64,000 nt of DNA. It comes from Marinibaculum pumilum (GTDB taxonomy: Bacteria > Pseudomonadota > Alphaproteobacteria > Ferrovibrionales > Ferrovibrionaceae). Below the pieces are notes generated by a model, which was given only the letters and a program-made list of their open reading frames with translations, made no database searches and was not told the DNA's origin. Each line of letters opens with the position of its first letter. Position 1 is the stretch's first letter. Location: the NCBI RefSeq assembly GCF_042646425.1, contig NZ_JBHRTR010000023.1:124001-188000 (forward strand). Direction: 5' to 3'. A program made the position numbers and the translations under genes. Shown here in pieces: positions 33,336 to 41,924 of this stretch.

Positions 33336-34691
33336 TCAGCGGCGCTTCTGTTGCTGTTCCTCCAGCAGGCGCTTGGCCTCGGCCTCGATATCGGTGGCCC
33401 GCACCTGGCCTGGCGCGCCGGCCGGGATCATCCGTGCGGCGCGCTGTGCCTGGCCATAGGCGTCCCGGTAATTGCCGGTGCGAAAGAAATACTCCGCATT
33501 GGCCAGGGCGGACTGGCCGAGATCGCCGGAACGGCCCTCCGCGATGGCCAGCTGGCGCCAGGCATTCGGCGAGTCGGGGTCCTGCCGCAGGCTGCTGTTC
33601 AACGCCTGCTCCGCCTCCGCCAGATGGGCGGGATTCTCGGTCGCCAGCAGGGCCTGCGCCAGGCCGGTCTGCAGCAGAGATTCCTGCGGCGCCAGCCGCA
33701 CCGCGTCGCGATAGGGCGGGATCGATTCCTCGACCCGGCCGCTTTCCAGCAGGATCTGGCCCTTCAATTCGTGGAAAAAGGCATAGTCCGGCTGCTCGGC
33801 GATCAGGCTGTCGACCAGCGGCAGGGCGCGGCTCATGTCCGCGGTGCGGTAATAGGCGAAGGCCCGGGCATAGCGGGCCGGCAGGCTGGTGTCGCTTTCC
33901 GGCCATTTGCGCAGGGTCGCCTGCAGGCCGTTCAGGTAACCGTCCAGCTTCGCCTGGATCAGCGCCAGGTGCAGCTTGTCGGTGGCGCTGTCGGGGCGGA
34001 CCTGTGCCTGGCGCGCCGCGCGGTTCTGCAGTGCCGAGACCCGTTCGCGGCTCAGCGGGTGGGTGCGGACATAGGGATCCTGGCGGCTGGACAGCAGTGC
34101 CTCCTGGTCGCCCAGCACCTCCAGGAAGTCGACGAGGCCCTGCACCGACTGGCCGGTGTCCTGCAGGTAGGTCGCGGCCGCCTGGTCGGCGGAGCTTTCC
34201 TGCGTGCGGGTGAACTGCAGGAACGATCGCTGCGCGATCTGCTGCGATCCCAGCAGCGCCGCCCCGGCGGCCTGCGGGGCGCCCGCGATCATCGCGGCGG
34301 CGCCCAGCACCATGCCCAGGATCGATGTCGCGGTGGCGTTCTTGGTGGCGTCGTGGAAGCGCGCCAGATGGCCGCCGGCGATATGCCCGGTTTCATGGGC
34401 GATCACGCCGATCAGTTCGTTCGGCGTGCGCACCCGCTGCAGCAGGCCGGTATTGATGAAGATCCGCTGTCCGCCCGCGACGAAGGCGTTCAGGCTGCGG
34501 TCGTCGACCAGATGCACGGTGATCGCATCGGGGTTCAGGCCGGCCGCGCGAAAGATCGGCTCCGACCAGTCGCGGATGACCCACTCTATTTCTGCGTCCC
34601 GGATGAGTGATACACTCCGGGCCTCGGAAGCCGGCAGCAGCAGTGCCGCCGCCAGTCCGATCGCCATCACCAGATTTACCGCGTAGCGCAT
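33336..34691 (-). CDS. M48 family metalloprotease with TPR repeats (BepA-like)
   Basis: This 451-residue exported protein has a signal peptide (about residues 1-25), a zinc-metalloprotease domain with HETGH (HExxH) near residue 105 and the third-ligand region ESSADQAAATYL, followed by a C-terminal half of tetratricopeptide repeats (from about residue 240). The layout matches BepA/YfgC, the periplasmic protease and chaperone for outer-membrane protein assembly. Its ATG (34691) shares the CATG tetranucleotide with the ATG of the divergent gamma-glutamyltransferase-like frame. glpK lies downstream after a 74-base gap. Confidence 0.93.
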   Translation of the reverse strand: MRYAVNLVMAIGLAAALLLPASEARSVSLIRDAEIEWVIRDWSEPIFRAAGLNPDAITVHLVDDRSLNAFVAGGQRIFINTGLLQRVRTPNELIGVIAHETGHIAGGHLARFHDATKNATATSILGMVLGAAAMIAGAPQAAGAALLGSQQIAQRSFLQFTRTQESSADQAAATYLQDTGQSVQGLVDFLEVLGDQEALLSSRQDPYVRTHPLSRERVSALQNRAARQAQVRPDSATDKLHLALIQAKLDGYLNGLQATLRKWPESDTSLPARYARAFAYYRTADMSRALPLVDSLIAEQPDYAFFHELKGQILLESGRVEESIPPYRDAVRLAPQESLLQTGLAQALLATENPAHLAEAEQALNSSLRQDPDSPNAWRQLAIAEGRSGDLGQSALANAEYFFRTGNYRDAYGQAQRAARMIPAGAPGQVRATDIEAEAKRLLEEQQQKRR

Positions 34692-36354
34692 GATTCGTAT
34701 CCAACGGGCCGCAAGTCCCGCACGTTCAGGTCTGTCCGGGCCATTCAAACATGAGCGCGTATCCCCACAAAGCCGTCGCCGGTCGATCCGGCGGCCTGCC
34801 GCAGGGGGCAGCAGCTTATATGGGTATTGCCTGCGCCGGGGGCGCGCCCTAGCGCGCGGCCTGGGCGTCGGGCTTTTCGGCCTGGCGCTGTCGGGCTGTG
34901 TGCTGACGGGGCAGAAGAGCGGCGCCCCCCTGGGCTCGATCGGCCATGTGCTGGGCTTCATCGGCGGCGCCGCCACCGAGGGCCCGCGCGCCACCCTGAT
35001 CGCGCGCAACATCCTGTCGGCCGGCGGCACCGCGGCCGATGCCGCCGTCGCGGCCGCCTTCATGCTGACCGTGACCTATCCGGTGGCGGCCTCGCTTGCC
35101 GGCGGCGGCCGCTGCCTGGTGTTCGATGGCGAGCGCGAGACGGTCGGCTATTTCGATTTTCCGGTCCGGCCGCCCGCCGGCGGCGGCACGGTGCCCATAC
35201 CCGGTCTTGTTCGCGGTCTGGCGCTTCTCCACGCGGAACATGGCCGGTTGCCCTGGTCGCAGCTCGTTTCGCCGGCGGAGCAGGTGGCCCGCTTCGGCGA
35301 ACGGGTGACCCGCGCCTATGCCCGTGTCCTGCGGGAACCCGGCGTGATGGCGCGGCTGAGCCCGGCGGCCCGGACCGCCCTGGCGGTGGGTCCGGACGGT
35401 CAGGTGCTGGACGAAGGCGCGCCGCATGTTCATCCGGAACTGGCCTCCACCCTGAGCCGGATCCGCCTGGCCGGCGCCGGCGACTTCTATTCGGGCCTGC
35501 TGGCGCGCAGCTTCGTGGATGCCGTCGACGATCTGGGCGGCACCGTGACGATGGACGAGATGCGCGGCTACCGGATCGATACCGGCATCCCGGAGGCCCG
35601 CCCGTTCGATGCCTTCGAGGTCTATTTCGATCCCGCGCATTCGGCCCGCATGCTGGCGGTCTGGGACAAGGTGGTGGAACGGCGCCCGGCGCTGATCGCG
35701 GACGGCGCCGACCTGTCGGCGCTGCCGGCCGCACTGCTGTCCGTTGCGCCGGCAGGGCTTGGCGATGGCGCGCCGAACCTGGCGGGCATCGGGGCGACGA
35801 CCATCGCCGTCGCCGACCGCGAAGGCCAGTCCGTCGCCTGCAGCCTGGAGGTCGGCCCGCCGTTCGGCAGCGGGCTCTATGCCCGCGCGGTAGGCACATT
35901 GCTTCCGGCAATGCCTACGACGGGGTCGTTTTCGGAAGCGAGCCTGGCCGTGATCGGCAGCGAGAAGAGCTGGCGCTCCCGTGGCGCGTTCGGGGCCGCT
36001 TCGGGCCTGCCGGGCGGCGCCACCGCATCGCTGCTGGAAACCATGCTGCCGATGCTGGCGGACGATGCGACGGCGGCCCAGGCGCAGGCGCGCGCGCGGT
36101 TCGTGCCACTGCCGGGCGGCACCGGCTTTGCAGTGGAAGGGACGAACGCGGCCGCAGGAGCGGCGGCCACGGAGCTTCCGGCGGAGATGCGACAGGCTCT
36201 GTCGGGAACGGGGCGCCCCGTGACAAGCGTGGAAAGGATCGGTCGCGTGAACATCGCCTATTGTGCGGACGGGATACCGGTCGACGACGACGAACTGTGC
36301 TACTTCGCGCACGATCCACGAGGACACGGCCTCGGCGCCGGCTACAGTTTCTGA
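34690..36354 (+). CDS. Gamma-glutamyltransferase-like N-terminal-nucleophile hydrolase lipoprotein
   Basis: The frame from the ATG at 34690 gives 554 residues. A perfect lipobox, GLALSGC, places the lipidated cysteine at residue 70, far too deep for a signal peptide. No ATG, GTG or TTG lies nearer, so translation may start at a CTG around codon 50. The body resembles gamma-glutamyltransferase: RNILSAGGTAADAAVAAAFM, then a nucleophile-like Thr pair (GATTIAVADREGQSVA, about residues 370-371) and PFGSGLY. The usual His after TT is Ile and the C-terminal substrate motifs are weak, so activity is uncertain. The aminotransferase gene follows by 16 bases. Confidence 0.75.
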   Translation: MIRIQRAASPARSGLSGPFKHERVSPQSRRRSIRRPAAGGSSLYGYCLRRGRALARGLGVGLFGLALSGCVLTGQKSGAPLGSIGHVLGFIGGAATEGPRATLIARNILSAGGTAADAAVAAAFMLTVTYPVAASLAGGGRCLVFDGERETVGYFDFPVRPPAGGGTVPIPGLVRGLALLHAEHGRLPWSQLVSPAEQVARFGERVTRAYARVLREPGVMARLSPAARTALAVGPDGQVLDEGAPHVHPELASTLSRIRLAGAGDFYSGLLARSFVDAVDDLGGTVTMDEMRGYRIDTGIPEARPFDAFEVYFDPAHSARMLAVWDKVVERRPALIADGADLSALPAALLSVAPAGLGDGAPNLAGIGATTIAVADREGQSVACSLEVGPPFGSGLYARAVGTLLPAMPTTGSFSEASLAVIGSEKSWRSRGAFGAASGLPGGATASLLETMLPMLADDATAAQAQARARFVPLPGGTGFAVEGTNAAAGAAATELPAEMRQALSGTGRPVTSVERIGRVNIAYCADGIPVDDDELCYFAHDPRGHGLGAGYSF

Positions 36355-36370
36355 TGACGGGCGGCCTCTG

Positions 36371-37561
36371 ATGGCCGGTGCCGGGCCGGCCGCGCCGCGA
36401 CCGGCGGCGCCGGCGCAGCGGATCTCCCGCCGTTCGGGAATCCCTGCCTTTCAGGCGATGGAAGTCCTGAAGGCGGCCAATGCCCGTGAACGGGCGGGGG
36501 ATTCGGTCCTGCACCTGGAGGCCGGGCAGCCCGGCACCGGGGCGCCGCGACGGGTGCGGGAGGCCGCTGCCCGCCTCGTGATGTCAGAGAATCTCGGCTA
36601 CACGGACGCGCTTGGCATCCCGGAACTGCGGGCGGCGATCGCCGGGCATTATGCCCGCTGGTACGGCGTCGAGCTGGCGCCGGAGCGGGTCGTGGTGACG
36701 ACCGGATCCTCCGCTGCCTTCGTCCTGGCCTTCCTGGCGCTGTTCGACCGCGGCGCCCGGGTGGGAATCGCCGCGCCCGGCTACCCGGCCTATCGCAACA
36801 TCCTGTCCGCACTGGACATGGCCGAACATGCGATCCCGGTCAACGACAGCACCCGCTACCAGCCCGCGCCGAAGCATCTGGACCGGATCGCCGGCCCGCT
36901 CGACGGGTTGCTGGTGGCCAATCCGGCCAATCCGACCGGCAGCATGCTGACGGCGGCCGAACTGCAGGATTTGGCGGCGGCCTGCGCGGCGCGCGGAACC
37001 GCGCTGATCGTCGACGAGATCTACCACGGCATCTGCTTCGAGTTCCCGGCGCCGACCATCCTGGCGCTGCGCGACGATGCGATCGCGGTGAACAGCTTCT
37101 CGAAATATTTCGGCATGACCGGCTGGCGCCTGGGCTGGATGGTGGTGCCGGACCCGCTGGTCGCCACGGTCGAGCGGCTGGCCCAGAACCTGTTCATTTC
37201 GCCGCCCGCGATTTCGCAATACGCGGCCCTCGCGGCGTTCGAGTCCTATGACGAACTGGACGCCAACGTGGCGCGCTATGCGCAGAACAGGCAGCTGCTG
37301 CTGGAGGCCCTGCCGCAGCTGGGCATGGGGCATTTCGCGCCGCCGGACGGTGCCTTCTACGTCTATGTGGATGTCGGCGGGCTGACCAACGATTCGCGCG
37401 CCTTCTGCCGGCGGATGCTGCAGGAGACGGGGGTTGCAACCACACCAGGGGTGGATTTCGACCCGGCCTGGGGGCACCGCTTCATGCGCCTGTCCTTTGC
37501 CGGCGCAACAGAGGATATCGCCGAGGCGATGGATCGTCTGCGCGCCTGGCTGCCCGCCTGA
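36371..37561 (+). CDS. Class I/II pyridoxal-phosphate aminotransferase
   Basis: This 396-residue fold-type I aminotransferase is of the aspartate/aromatic family. ISRRSGIPAFQAMEVLKAAN is a typical N-terminus, LLVANPANPTGSML is the substrate-binding NPxNPTG motif, IVDEIYHGICF follows, and SFSKYFGMTGWRLGW carries the PLP Schiff-base lysine. An arginine in FMRLSFA binds the substrate carboxylate. The donor and acceptor cannot be told. It lies just after the gamma-glutamyltransferase-like gene, so the two may process glutamyl compounds or peptides together. Confidence 0.93.
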   Translation: MAGAGPAAPRPAAPAQRISRRSGIPAFQAMEVLKAANARERAGDSVLHLEAGQPGTGAPRRVREAAARLVMSENLGYTDALGIPELRAAIAGHYARWYGVELAPERVVVTTGSSAAFVLAFLALFDRGARVGIAAPGYPAYRNILSALDMAEHAIPVNDSTRYQPAPKHLDRIAGPLDGLLVANPANPTGSMLTAAELQDLAAACAARGTALIVDEIYHGICFEFPAPTILALRDDAIAVNSFSKYFGMTGWRLGWMVVPDPLVATVERLAQNLFISPPAISQYAALAAFESYDELDANVARYAQNRQLLLEALPQLGMGHFAPPDGAFYVYVDVGGLTNDSRAFCRRMLQETGVATTPGVDFDPAWGHRFMRLSFAGATEDIAEAMDRLRAWLPA

Positions 37562-37585
37562 TTGAGGTGCGGCGGCGGCCGGCGG

Positions 37586-38425
37586 CTATTCGGCTGCCGG
37601 CAGCGGGGCGCCCCGGCTGTCTGCCACCGCACGCTCACCCAGTCCGAAGCGCGGGCCGGCGTAGAGGAAGTCATGCGGATGCACGATCACCCGGTCGGCA
37701 TCCACCAGGACGACGGCATAGGCGGGCGGCTCGTGGCTGCCGGCAATGTCGCCATCCCCGGCGGCATCGAAATCCAGCCAGCACTGGTGATTGGTGGCGC
37801 GCACGGTCGATACCGGAATGCCCAGCCAGCTGCCGCCGACCGGCCGGTGCACATGGCCGAAGAACAGGTGCCGGATGCGATGCGCAAAGGGCTCCACGAT
37901 CTCCTGGAAGTCGGCGGCCTGCCGCAGGCCGATCCGGTCCAGGGGGCGGATGCCGATGTCGAACGGTGGATGGTGCATGAACAGGAAGATCGCGCCGTCG
38001 CTCTCCGACAGCTGCCGGGCCAGCCATTCCTGGCGGCGTTCGCAGTACCAGCCGGCATGGCTGCCCGGTTCGTTGGTGTCCAGGACCAGGAAGCGGCCCT
38101 CCGGCGTGTCGAACGCCTGCTGCACATAGCCATGCGGATCCACCGGCACCGTCGGGAAGTGGCGCAGCAGGGTGGGGCGGTGGTCATGGTTGCCGATCAC
38201 CAGGGTGACCGGCGGCACCAGGCCGGTGAGGCAGTCGCGCAGCAGGGCATAGGCCTCGGCCTCGCCCCAGTGGGTGAGGTCGCCGGTGATGATGCAGTGG
38301 TCGGCGTCGGCGTGGTGCCGGTTGATGTCGGCGATGCAGGCCACCAGCCGCTCCTGGGGATCCAGGCCATACAGCCGTTCGCCGCGCTTCACGAAATGCG
38401 TGTCGGTCAGGTGGATCAGTTTCAT
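37586..38425 (-). CDS. Class III cyclic-nucleotide phosphodiesterase-like metallophosphoesterase
   Basis: This 279-residue calcineurin-like protein has the metal-binding motifs in order: DTHF (LTDTHFVKRG, residues 6-15), GDLTHWGE, GNHDHRP, then MHHPPFDIGI and FGHVHRPVGG. The spacing fits the CpdA / glycerophosphodiesterase GpdQ group. The start MKLIHLTDTHF is the family's normal N-terminus. Substrates could be 3',5'-cyclic AMP or a phosphodiester; the sequence does not decide. It is convergent with the aminotransferase. Confidence 0.9.
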   Translation of the reverse strand: MKLIHLTDTHFVKRGERLYGLDPQERLVACIADINRHHADADHCIITGDLTHWGEAEAYALLRDCLTGLVPPVTLVIGNHDHRPTLLRHFPTVPVDPHGYVQQAFDTPEGRFLVLDTNEPGSHAGWYCERRQEWLARQLSESDGAIFLFMHHPPFDIGIRPLDRIGLRQAADFQEIVEPFAHRIRHLFFGHVHRPVGGSWLGIPVSTVRATNHQCWLDFDAAGDGDIAGSHEPPAYAVVLVDADRVIVHPHDFLYAGPRFGLGERAVADSRGAPLPAAE

Positions 38426-38816
38426 CGGTGGTCGCTTGTCCCGGTGCGCGGTGCCCGCCACGGCAGCCTGTGGCGGGGAGGTCCCGACCCGGCTTCCGCC
38501 GCCTCTGTCATCGGAAAACGATAGCAAGCCTTCGCTGCACTTTGATGACATCTAGATGAATCTTGAGGTGGCCGATGCCGGCGGAGCTCCCGGCGAGACG
38601 CCTCGGTGCCGGAAACCTCTGAGATATTCGGAACGGATGGTCCGATCCCTGTCCCCGTAGCCGTGACGCAATTCGGATTCATCTAGACATCCAGGCGCCG
38701 ACGGGCCTCTGGAACCAAGCGCGGGGTGCAGCTTTTCCCTTCACATGCGTGCGGCCCGAGCCACGGGCCGCAGGGGTGGGCCGCGGAGGCGGCGAGAACC
38801 CAGGAAGGAGACGCTG
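38426..38816. other. 391-base intergenic region with a spaced inverted repeat
   Basis: No coding frame is convincing here. It should carry the divergent promoters of the phosphodiesterase and the host-attachment-type gene. The one notable element is the 12-bp inverted repeat described separately. Confidence 0.5.
38551..38687. repeat. Spaced 12-bp inverted repeat (TCTAGATGAATC / GATTCATCTAGA)
   Basis: TCTAGATGAATC at 38551-38562 has its exact reverse complement at 38676-38687, 113 bases away. Both copies are AT-rich islands in GC-rich DNA and contain a TCTAGA core. They could be paired operator sites for a looping regulator of the divergent genes. Confidence 0.6.
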
Positions 38817-39269
38817 ATGAGCGGAGTGGAAATTCCCGGCGATGCGCTGGTTCTGGTGGGCGACGGCGAGAAGGCGCTGTTCCTGCGGAATCGCGGCGAT
38901 GACAGGCAGGCCAACCTGCAGGTCGAGAGGGTGCTCGAACATCCCGATCCGCCGACGCGGGAACAGGGCACCGACCGGCCGGGCCGGTTCAACGACGGGC
39001 CCACGGTCGCGCGCAGCGCGGTGGAGCAGACGGACTGGCACCAGTTGGAGAAGGACCGCTTCGCCGGCGAGATCGCAGAGGCGCTCTACAAGGCCGCCCA
39101 TGCGGGGCGCTACGACAAGCTGATCGTGGTGGCGCCCCCGAAGGTGCTCGGTGCCCTGCGGAAGGCCTATCACAAGGAGGTCAGCGCCCGCCTGCTGGCG
39201 GAGGTCGACAAGGACCTGACCAACCAGCCGCCATACGAGATCGAGAAGCGCCTGAAAGGTGCCGCCTGA
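38817..39269 (+). CDS. Host attachment family protein (baeRF-like)
   Basis: This 150-residue protein contains an N-terminal part LVLVGDGEKALFLRNRGDDR and the block TDWHQLEKDRFAGEIAEALY, ending with YDKLIVVAPPKVLGALRKAY. This matches the host attachment protein family (named after Agrobacterium AtsE-type proteins) and related archaeo-eukaryotic release-factor folds. Its biochemical role is not settled. The start MSGVEIPGDAL follows AAGGAGA at a good distance. It is monocistronic and ends in a strong hairpin. Confidence 0.85.
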   Translation: MSGVEIPGDALVLVGDGEKALFLRNRGDDRQANLQVERVLEHPDPPTREQGTDRPGRFNDGPTVARSAVEQTDWHQLEKDRFAGEIAEALYKAAHAGRYDKLIVVAPPKVLGALRKAYHKEVSARLLAEVDKDLTNQPPYEIEKRLKGAA

Positions 39270-39277
39270 CGTCAGGC

Positions 39278-39326
39278 CCGGCTTCGCCAGGGACCCGTCG
39301 CTGCTGGGTCCCGTTGGCGAAGCCGG
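39278..39326. terminator. Long two-part hairpin between convergent genes
   Basis: CCGGCTTCGCCA and TGGCGAAGCCGG form a perfect 12-bp outer stem, and GGGACCC / GGGTCCC forms a 7-bp inner stem with a nine-base loop. It separates the convergent host-attachment and thiolase genes, so a bidirectional terminator is likely. Confidence 0.8.
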
Positions 39327-39353
39327 AAGCTTCTTGCGGGGCTCAGACGGCGG

Positions 39354-40562
39354 TCACCGCTCTGCGACCTCCAGCACGACGGCCATCGAGGAATCGCCGG
39401 CGGCACAGCCCTGGAACAGGCCGAGGCCGCCGCCTTCGATCACCAGTTCCTCGATCAGTTCCAGGATCGCCCGCAGGCCGGTCGGGCCCTGCGGGTGGCC
39501 CCAGATCAGGGAGCAGCCGTAATTGTTCATCCGGTTCAGGTCGGCGCCGGTCTCCCGCGCGAAGACGATGTCGTTCACGGCAAAGGGGTTGTGCGACTTG
39601 ATCGCCTTGATCTGGTCGATCCCGACGCCGGCATGGCGGAGGGCATTGCGTGCTGCCTGCACCGGCGCTTCCGGCATGTAGGCCATGTCCGCACGGCCCT
39701 GGCCGAAGCCCTTCAGGGTGATGCGAATGCCGGGATCGCGGCTGAGTTCCCGCGCCCGGTCGGCCGTGGCGATCACCAGGCCGACGCTGCCGTCGGCGGG
39801 ATGCGTCTGGCCGCCGAAGGTGACGGTTCCGCCCTCCTTCACCGGCTTCAGCTTGGCGAGTCCCTCGCGGCTGGTAATGAAGACGCCCTCATCGCCTTCC
39901 ATCACCCCGTCATCGCCGCGGAAATTGTGCTTCGGCACGGCAAAGGGCAGGGTCATGTAGCGCTTCTGGAAGGCCCGGTCGTCCTTCAGGGCATCGCCGT
40001 ACTGTTCGAAGCGGCGCAGCACCACGTCATGCTGTTCCTCGGTGGTGATCTGGTACTTCGCCGCCACGTTCTCGGCCGTGTCCAGCATGGCATGGCCGCC
40101 GATCGCATCGTTGGAGAAGTTGTAGATCACCTGGTCTTCGGACTTGCCGGTGCCGCCCGGCCCCTTGGGTGCTGGATAGAAGATATGCGGCCCGTTCGAG
40201 CAGCGGTCGCCGGTCAGCACCAGCGCCGTTTCCGCCAGGCCCATCTGCACCTCCGATGCGCCTGCGAACAGCACCCGGGCGCCGGTGGCGCAGACCTGCG
40301 TCAACATATGGCCCGGCGTGTGGGTGGCGCCCAGTTCGTGCAGCGGCCAGGGGGCGCCGTAGAACGACTGGTACTGATTGTTGGTCATGCCGTAGACGCC
40401 GGAATCGAAGCCCTTCGGGTCGATGTCGCGCTTTGCCAGTTCGGACTTCGCAACATGCGCGGCGAACTTCATGGCATGCAGGTGCTGCAGCGACCCCTGC
40501 CACTTGGCGAAGGGGGTCGACCAGTAGGTGCCATACGGGATTTCAACGTTCTCGAACGTCAT
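39354..40562 (-). CDS. Thiolase family protein (acetyl-CoA acetyltransferase-like)
   Basis: This 402-residue thiolase has the acylated cysteine in TQVCATGARVL (about residue 85), the histidine region in KSHNPFAVNDIVFA, the GHPQGPTGLRAILE block and the second catalytic cysteine near the end in QGCAAGDSSMAVV. It differs from housekeeping AtoB in several blocks (for example NPFAVND), so it probably belongs to a beta-oxidation-like or degradative thiolase group. The start MTFENVEIPYGTY was chosen because the upstream part is low complexity. No other beta-oxidation gene is beside it. Confidence 0.88.
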   Translation of the reverse strand: MTFENVEIPYGTYWSTPFAKWQGSLQHLHAMKFAAHVAKSELAKRDIDPKGFDSGVYGMTNNQYQSFYGAPWPLHELGATHTPGHMLTQVCATGARVLFAGASEVQMGLAETALVLTGDRCSNGPHIFYPAPKGPGGTGKSEDQVIYNFSNDAIGGHAMLDTAENVAAKYQITTEEQHDVVLRRFEQYGDALKDDRAFQKRYMTLPFAVPKHNFRGDDGVMEGDEGVFITSREGLAKLKPVKEGGTVTFGGQTHPADGSVGLVIATADRARELSRDPGIRITLKGFGQGRADMAYMPEAPVQAARNALRHAGVGIDQIKAIKSHNPFAVNDIVFARETGADLNRMNNYGCSLIWGHPQGPTGLRAILELIEELVIEGGGLGLFQGCAAGDSSMAVVLEVAER

Positions 40563-40706
40563 GACGGTCTCCAGCTGCAGGACGGGGCCCCGGCGCTCCG
40601 CTTCGGGGCCGGTCGAGGTCGGCCGCAGGATCAGGCGTCGGACGTTCGGGGTCAATCTGTGCGACGATGGCCTACGTCAGTCCGGCCGTCCCCACTCCTG
40701 CTGTCC

Positions 40707-41216
40707 TCAGTCCTGCCGTCCGAGATAGACGCCGATCATCAGCATGACGATCCTGTCCTCGTCGTTCACCAGGGGCATGTGCACCGCTTCGTACGGCAGG
40801 TGGCTCTTGCCGGCGAAGGCCATCGTCCCGGTGAAGCGGATCGCCACCCTGTGCTGCAGCGACAGGCCGTAGACGGCGCCAAGGCGTTCCACCACCGCCG
40901 GCTCGTAGATCTCGTCGAACCACCTTCCGGTCAGGTCGCGGCCAAGCCGGCGGGTGACCTGGCTGCAGATCAGGCGCCAGCGATAGCGCGGCGGATCGCC
41001 CGCGACGTCGATCATGGAAACGTAGGGCATGGCCCGGCCGAATTGCGCCGGGGAAATGTCGGCCCGCCTCGGCAGGGTGTTGCCGCGATGGGCCTTTCGC
41101 CAATGCTCCAGAAGGGCGACGAGAGCCCAGTGCCGGACATTGAGGTCGAAATCCGGCACAGGCGGATCCGGCAGTTCCCGCGACACGGAGGCTGAACTTG
41201 GGAACGGCTCGGTCAA
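40707..41216 (-). CDS. PAS-domain protein (PAS_5 family)
   Basis: This 169-residue protein fits the alphaproteobacterial PAS_5 family: HWRKAHRGNTLPRRADISP, PYVSMIDVAGDPPRYRWRLI and GRDLTGRWFDEIYEP. There is no attached output domain, so it is likely a small sensor or interaction module. Its ligand is unknown. It lies between the thiolase and the MarR regulator on the same strand. Confidence 0.85.
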   Translation of the reverse strand: MTEPFPSSASVSRELPDPPVPDFDLNVRHWALVALLEHWRKAHRGNTLPRRADISPAQFGRAMPYVSMIDVAGDPPRYRWRLICSQVTRRLGRDLTGRWFDEIYEPAVVERLGAVYGLSLQHRVAIRFTGTMAFAGKSHLPYEAVHMPLVNDEDRIVMLMIGVYLGRQD

Positions 41217-41254
41217 ATGAAACTCGTCGATGATGACGGCATGGGGTGAGCTTA

Positions 41255-41803
41255 TCAGGTCTCCGGACCTGAGTCCGGCCAGAGCGGCTGCCCTGGCTCG
41301 GCCTCCGCCGCGATCGCTTCAAGGGCCCGCTCCATGGCGGCCAGGCCCGTCATCAGCGCCTGCCGCTCCGCGCCGGTCAGGCGGTCCAGAAGGCCGGACT
41401 CGTAGCCGAGCATCTGCGGCACGAGGCGCCGGTAGGCGGCGCGTCCGGCGCCGGTGAGACGCAGATGCTCGATCCGGCGGTCGCCATCGTCGCGGCGCCG
41501 TTCCAGCCAGCGCCGCGCCTGCAATGCGGCGACCGCGCGGCTGACCTTGGTCTTGTGCATGCTGGAATGGCGGCCAATGGCGGTGGCCGTCGCCTCGCCG
41601 AACTGGCCCAGGGTGGCCAGCACGCGCCATTCTGGGATGGTCAGACCGAAGGCGCCGCGATAGATCCGCGACAGCTGGGCGCTGCTGCTTGCCGCGGCCC
41701 GGTTCAGCCGATAGGGCAGGAAGTCCTCCAGCAGGAGGCGGGCGGTGCTCCGCGACGGTTGCACCGCGGACGGGCGGGCCATGGATGGCTTCGCAGGGGA
41801 CAT
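41255..41803 (-). CDS. MarR-family regulator, probable repressor of the homogentisate operon
   Basis: This 182-residue winged-helix protein has LEDFLPYRLNRAAASSSAQL, GLTIPEWRVLATLGQFG, the recognition helix region HSSMHKTKVSRAVAALQARR and the wing RDDGDRRIEHLRLT. It is divergent from hmgA across 121 bases that hold an 8-8-8 inverted repeat. By analogy with other catabolic MarR regulators it probably represses hmgA and its own gene until an aromatic acid appears. The ligand is not shown by the sequence. Confidence 0.87.
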   Translation of the reverse strand: MSPAKPSMARPSAVQPSRSTARLLLEDFLPYRLNRAAASSSAQLSRIYRGAFGLTIPEWRVLATLGQFGEATATAIGRHSSMHKTKVSRAVAALQARRWLERRRDDGDRRIEHLRLTGAGRAAYRRLVPQMLGYESGLLDRLTGAERQALMTGLAAMERALEAIAAEAEPGQPLWPDSGPET

Positions 41804-41821
41804 GACGGCACCGCAATGGGT

Positions 41822-41845
41822 TGATAGTTACAAACACAACTATCA
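41822..41845. promoter_or_regulatory. Inverted repeat operator between marR-type gene and hmgA
   Basis: TGATAGTT-(8 bases)-AACTATCA is a perfect 8-bp inverted repeat 18 bases upstream of the MarR start and about 80 bases upstream of hmgA. The AT-rich composition stands out. It is the obvious candidate operator for the MarR protein. Confidence 0.75.
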
Positions 41846-41924
41846 CAAACGCCGTCAGCAGGTCACAATAGCTCGCATGGGCCGCACCATGGATGGGGCA
41901 GGAACAGCATAGGGAGGAAGGTCG

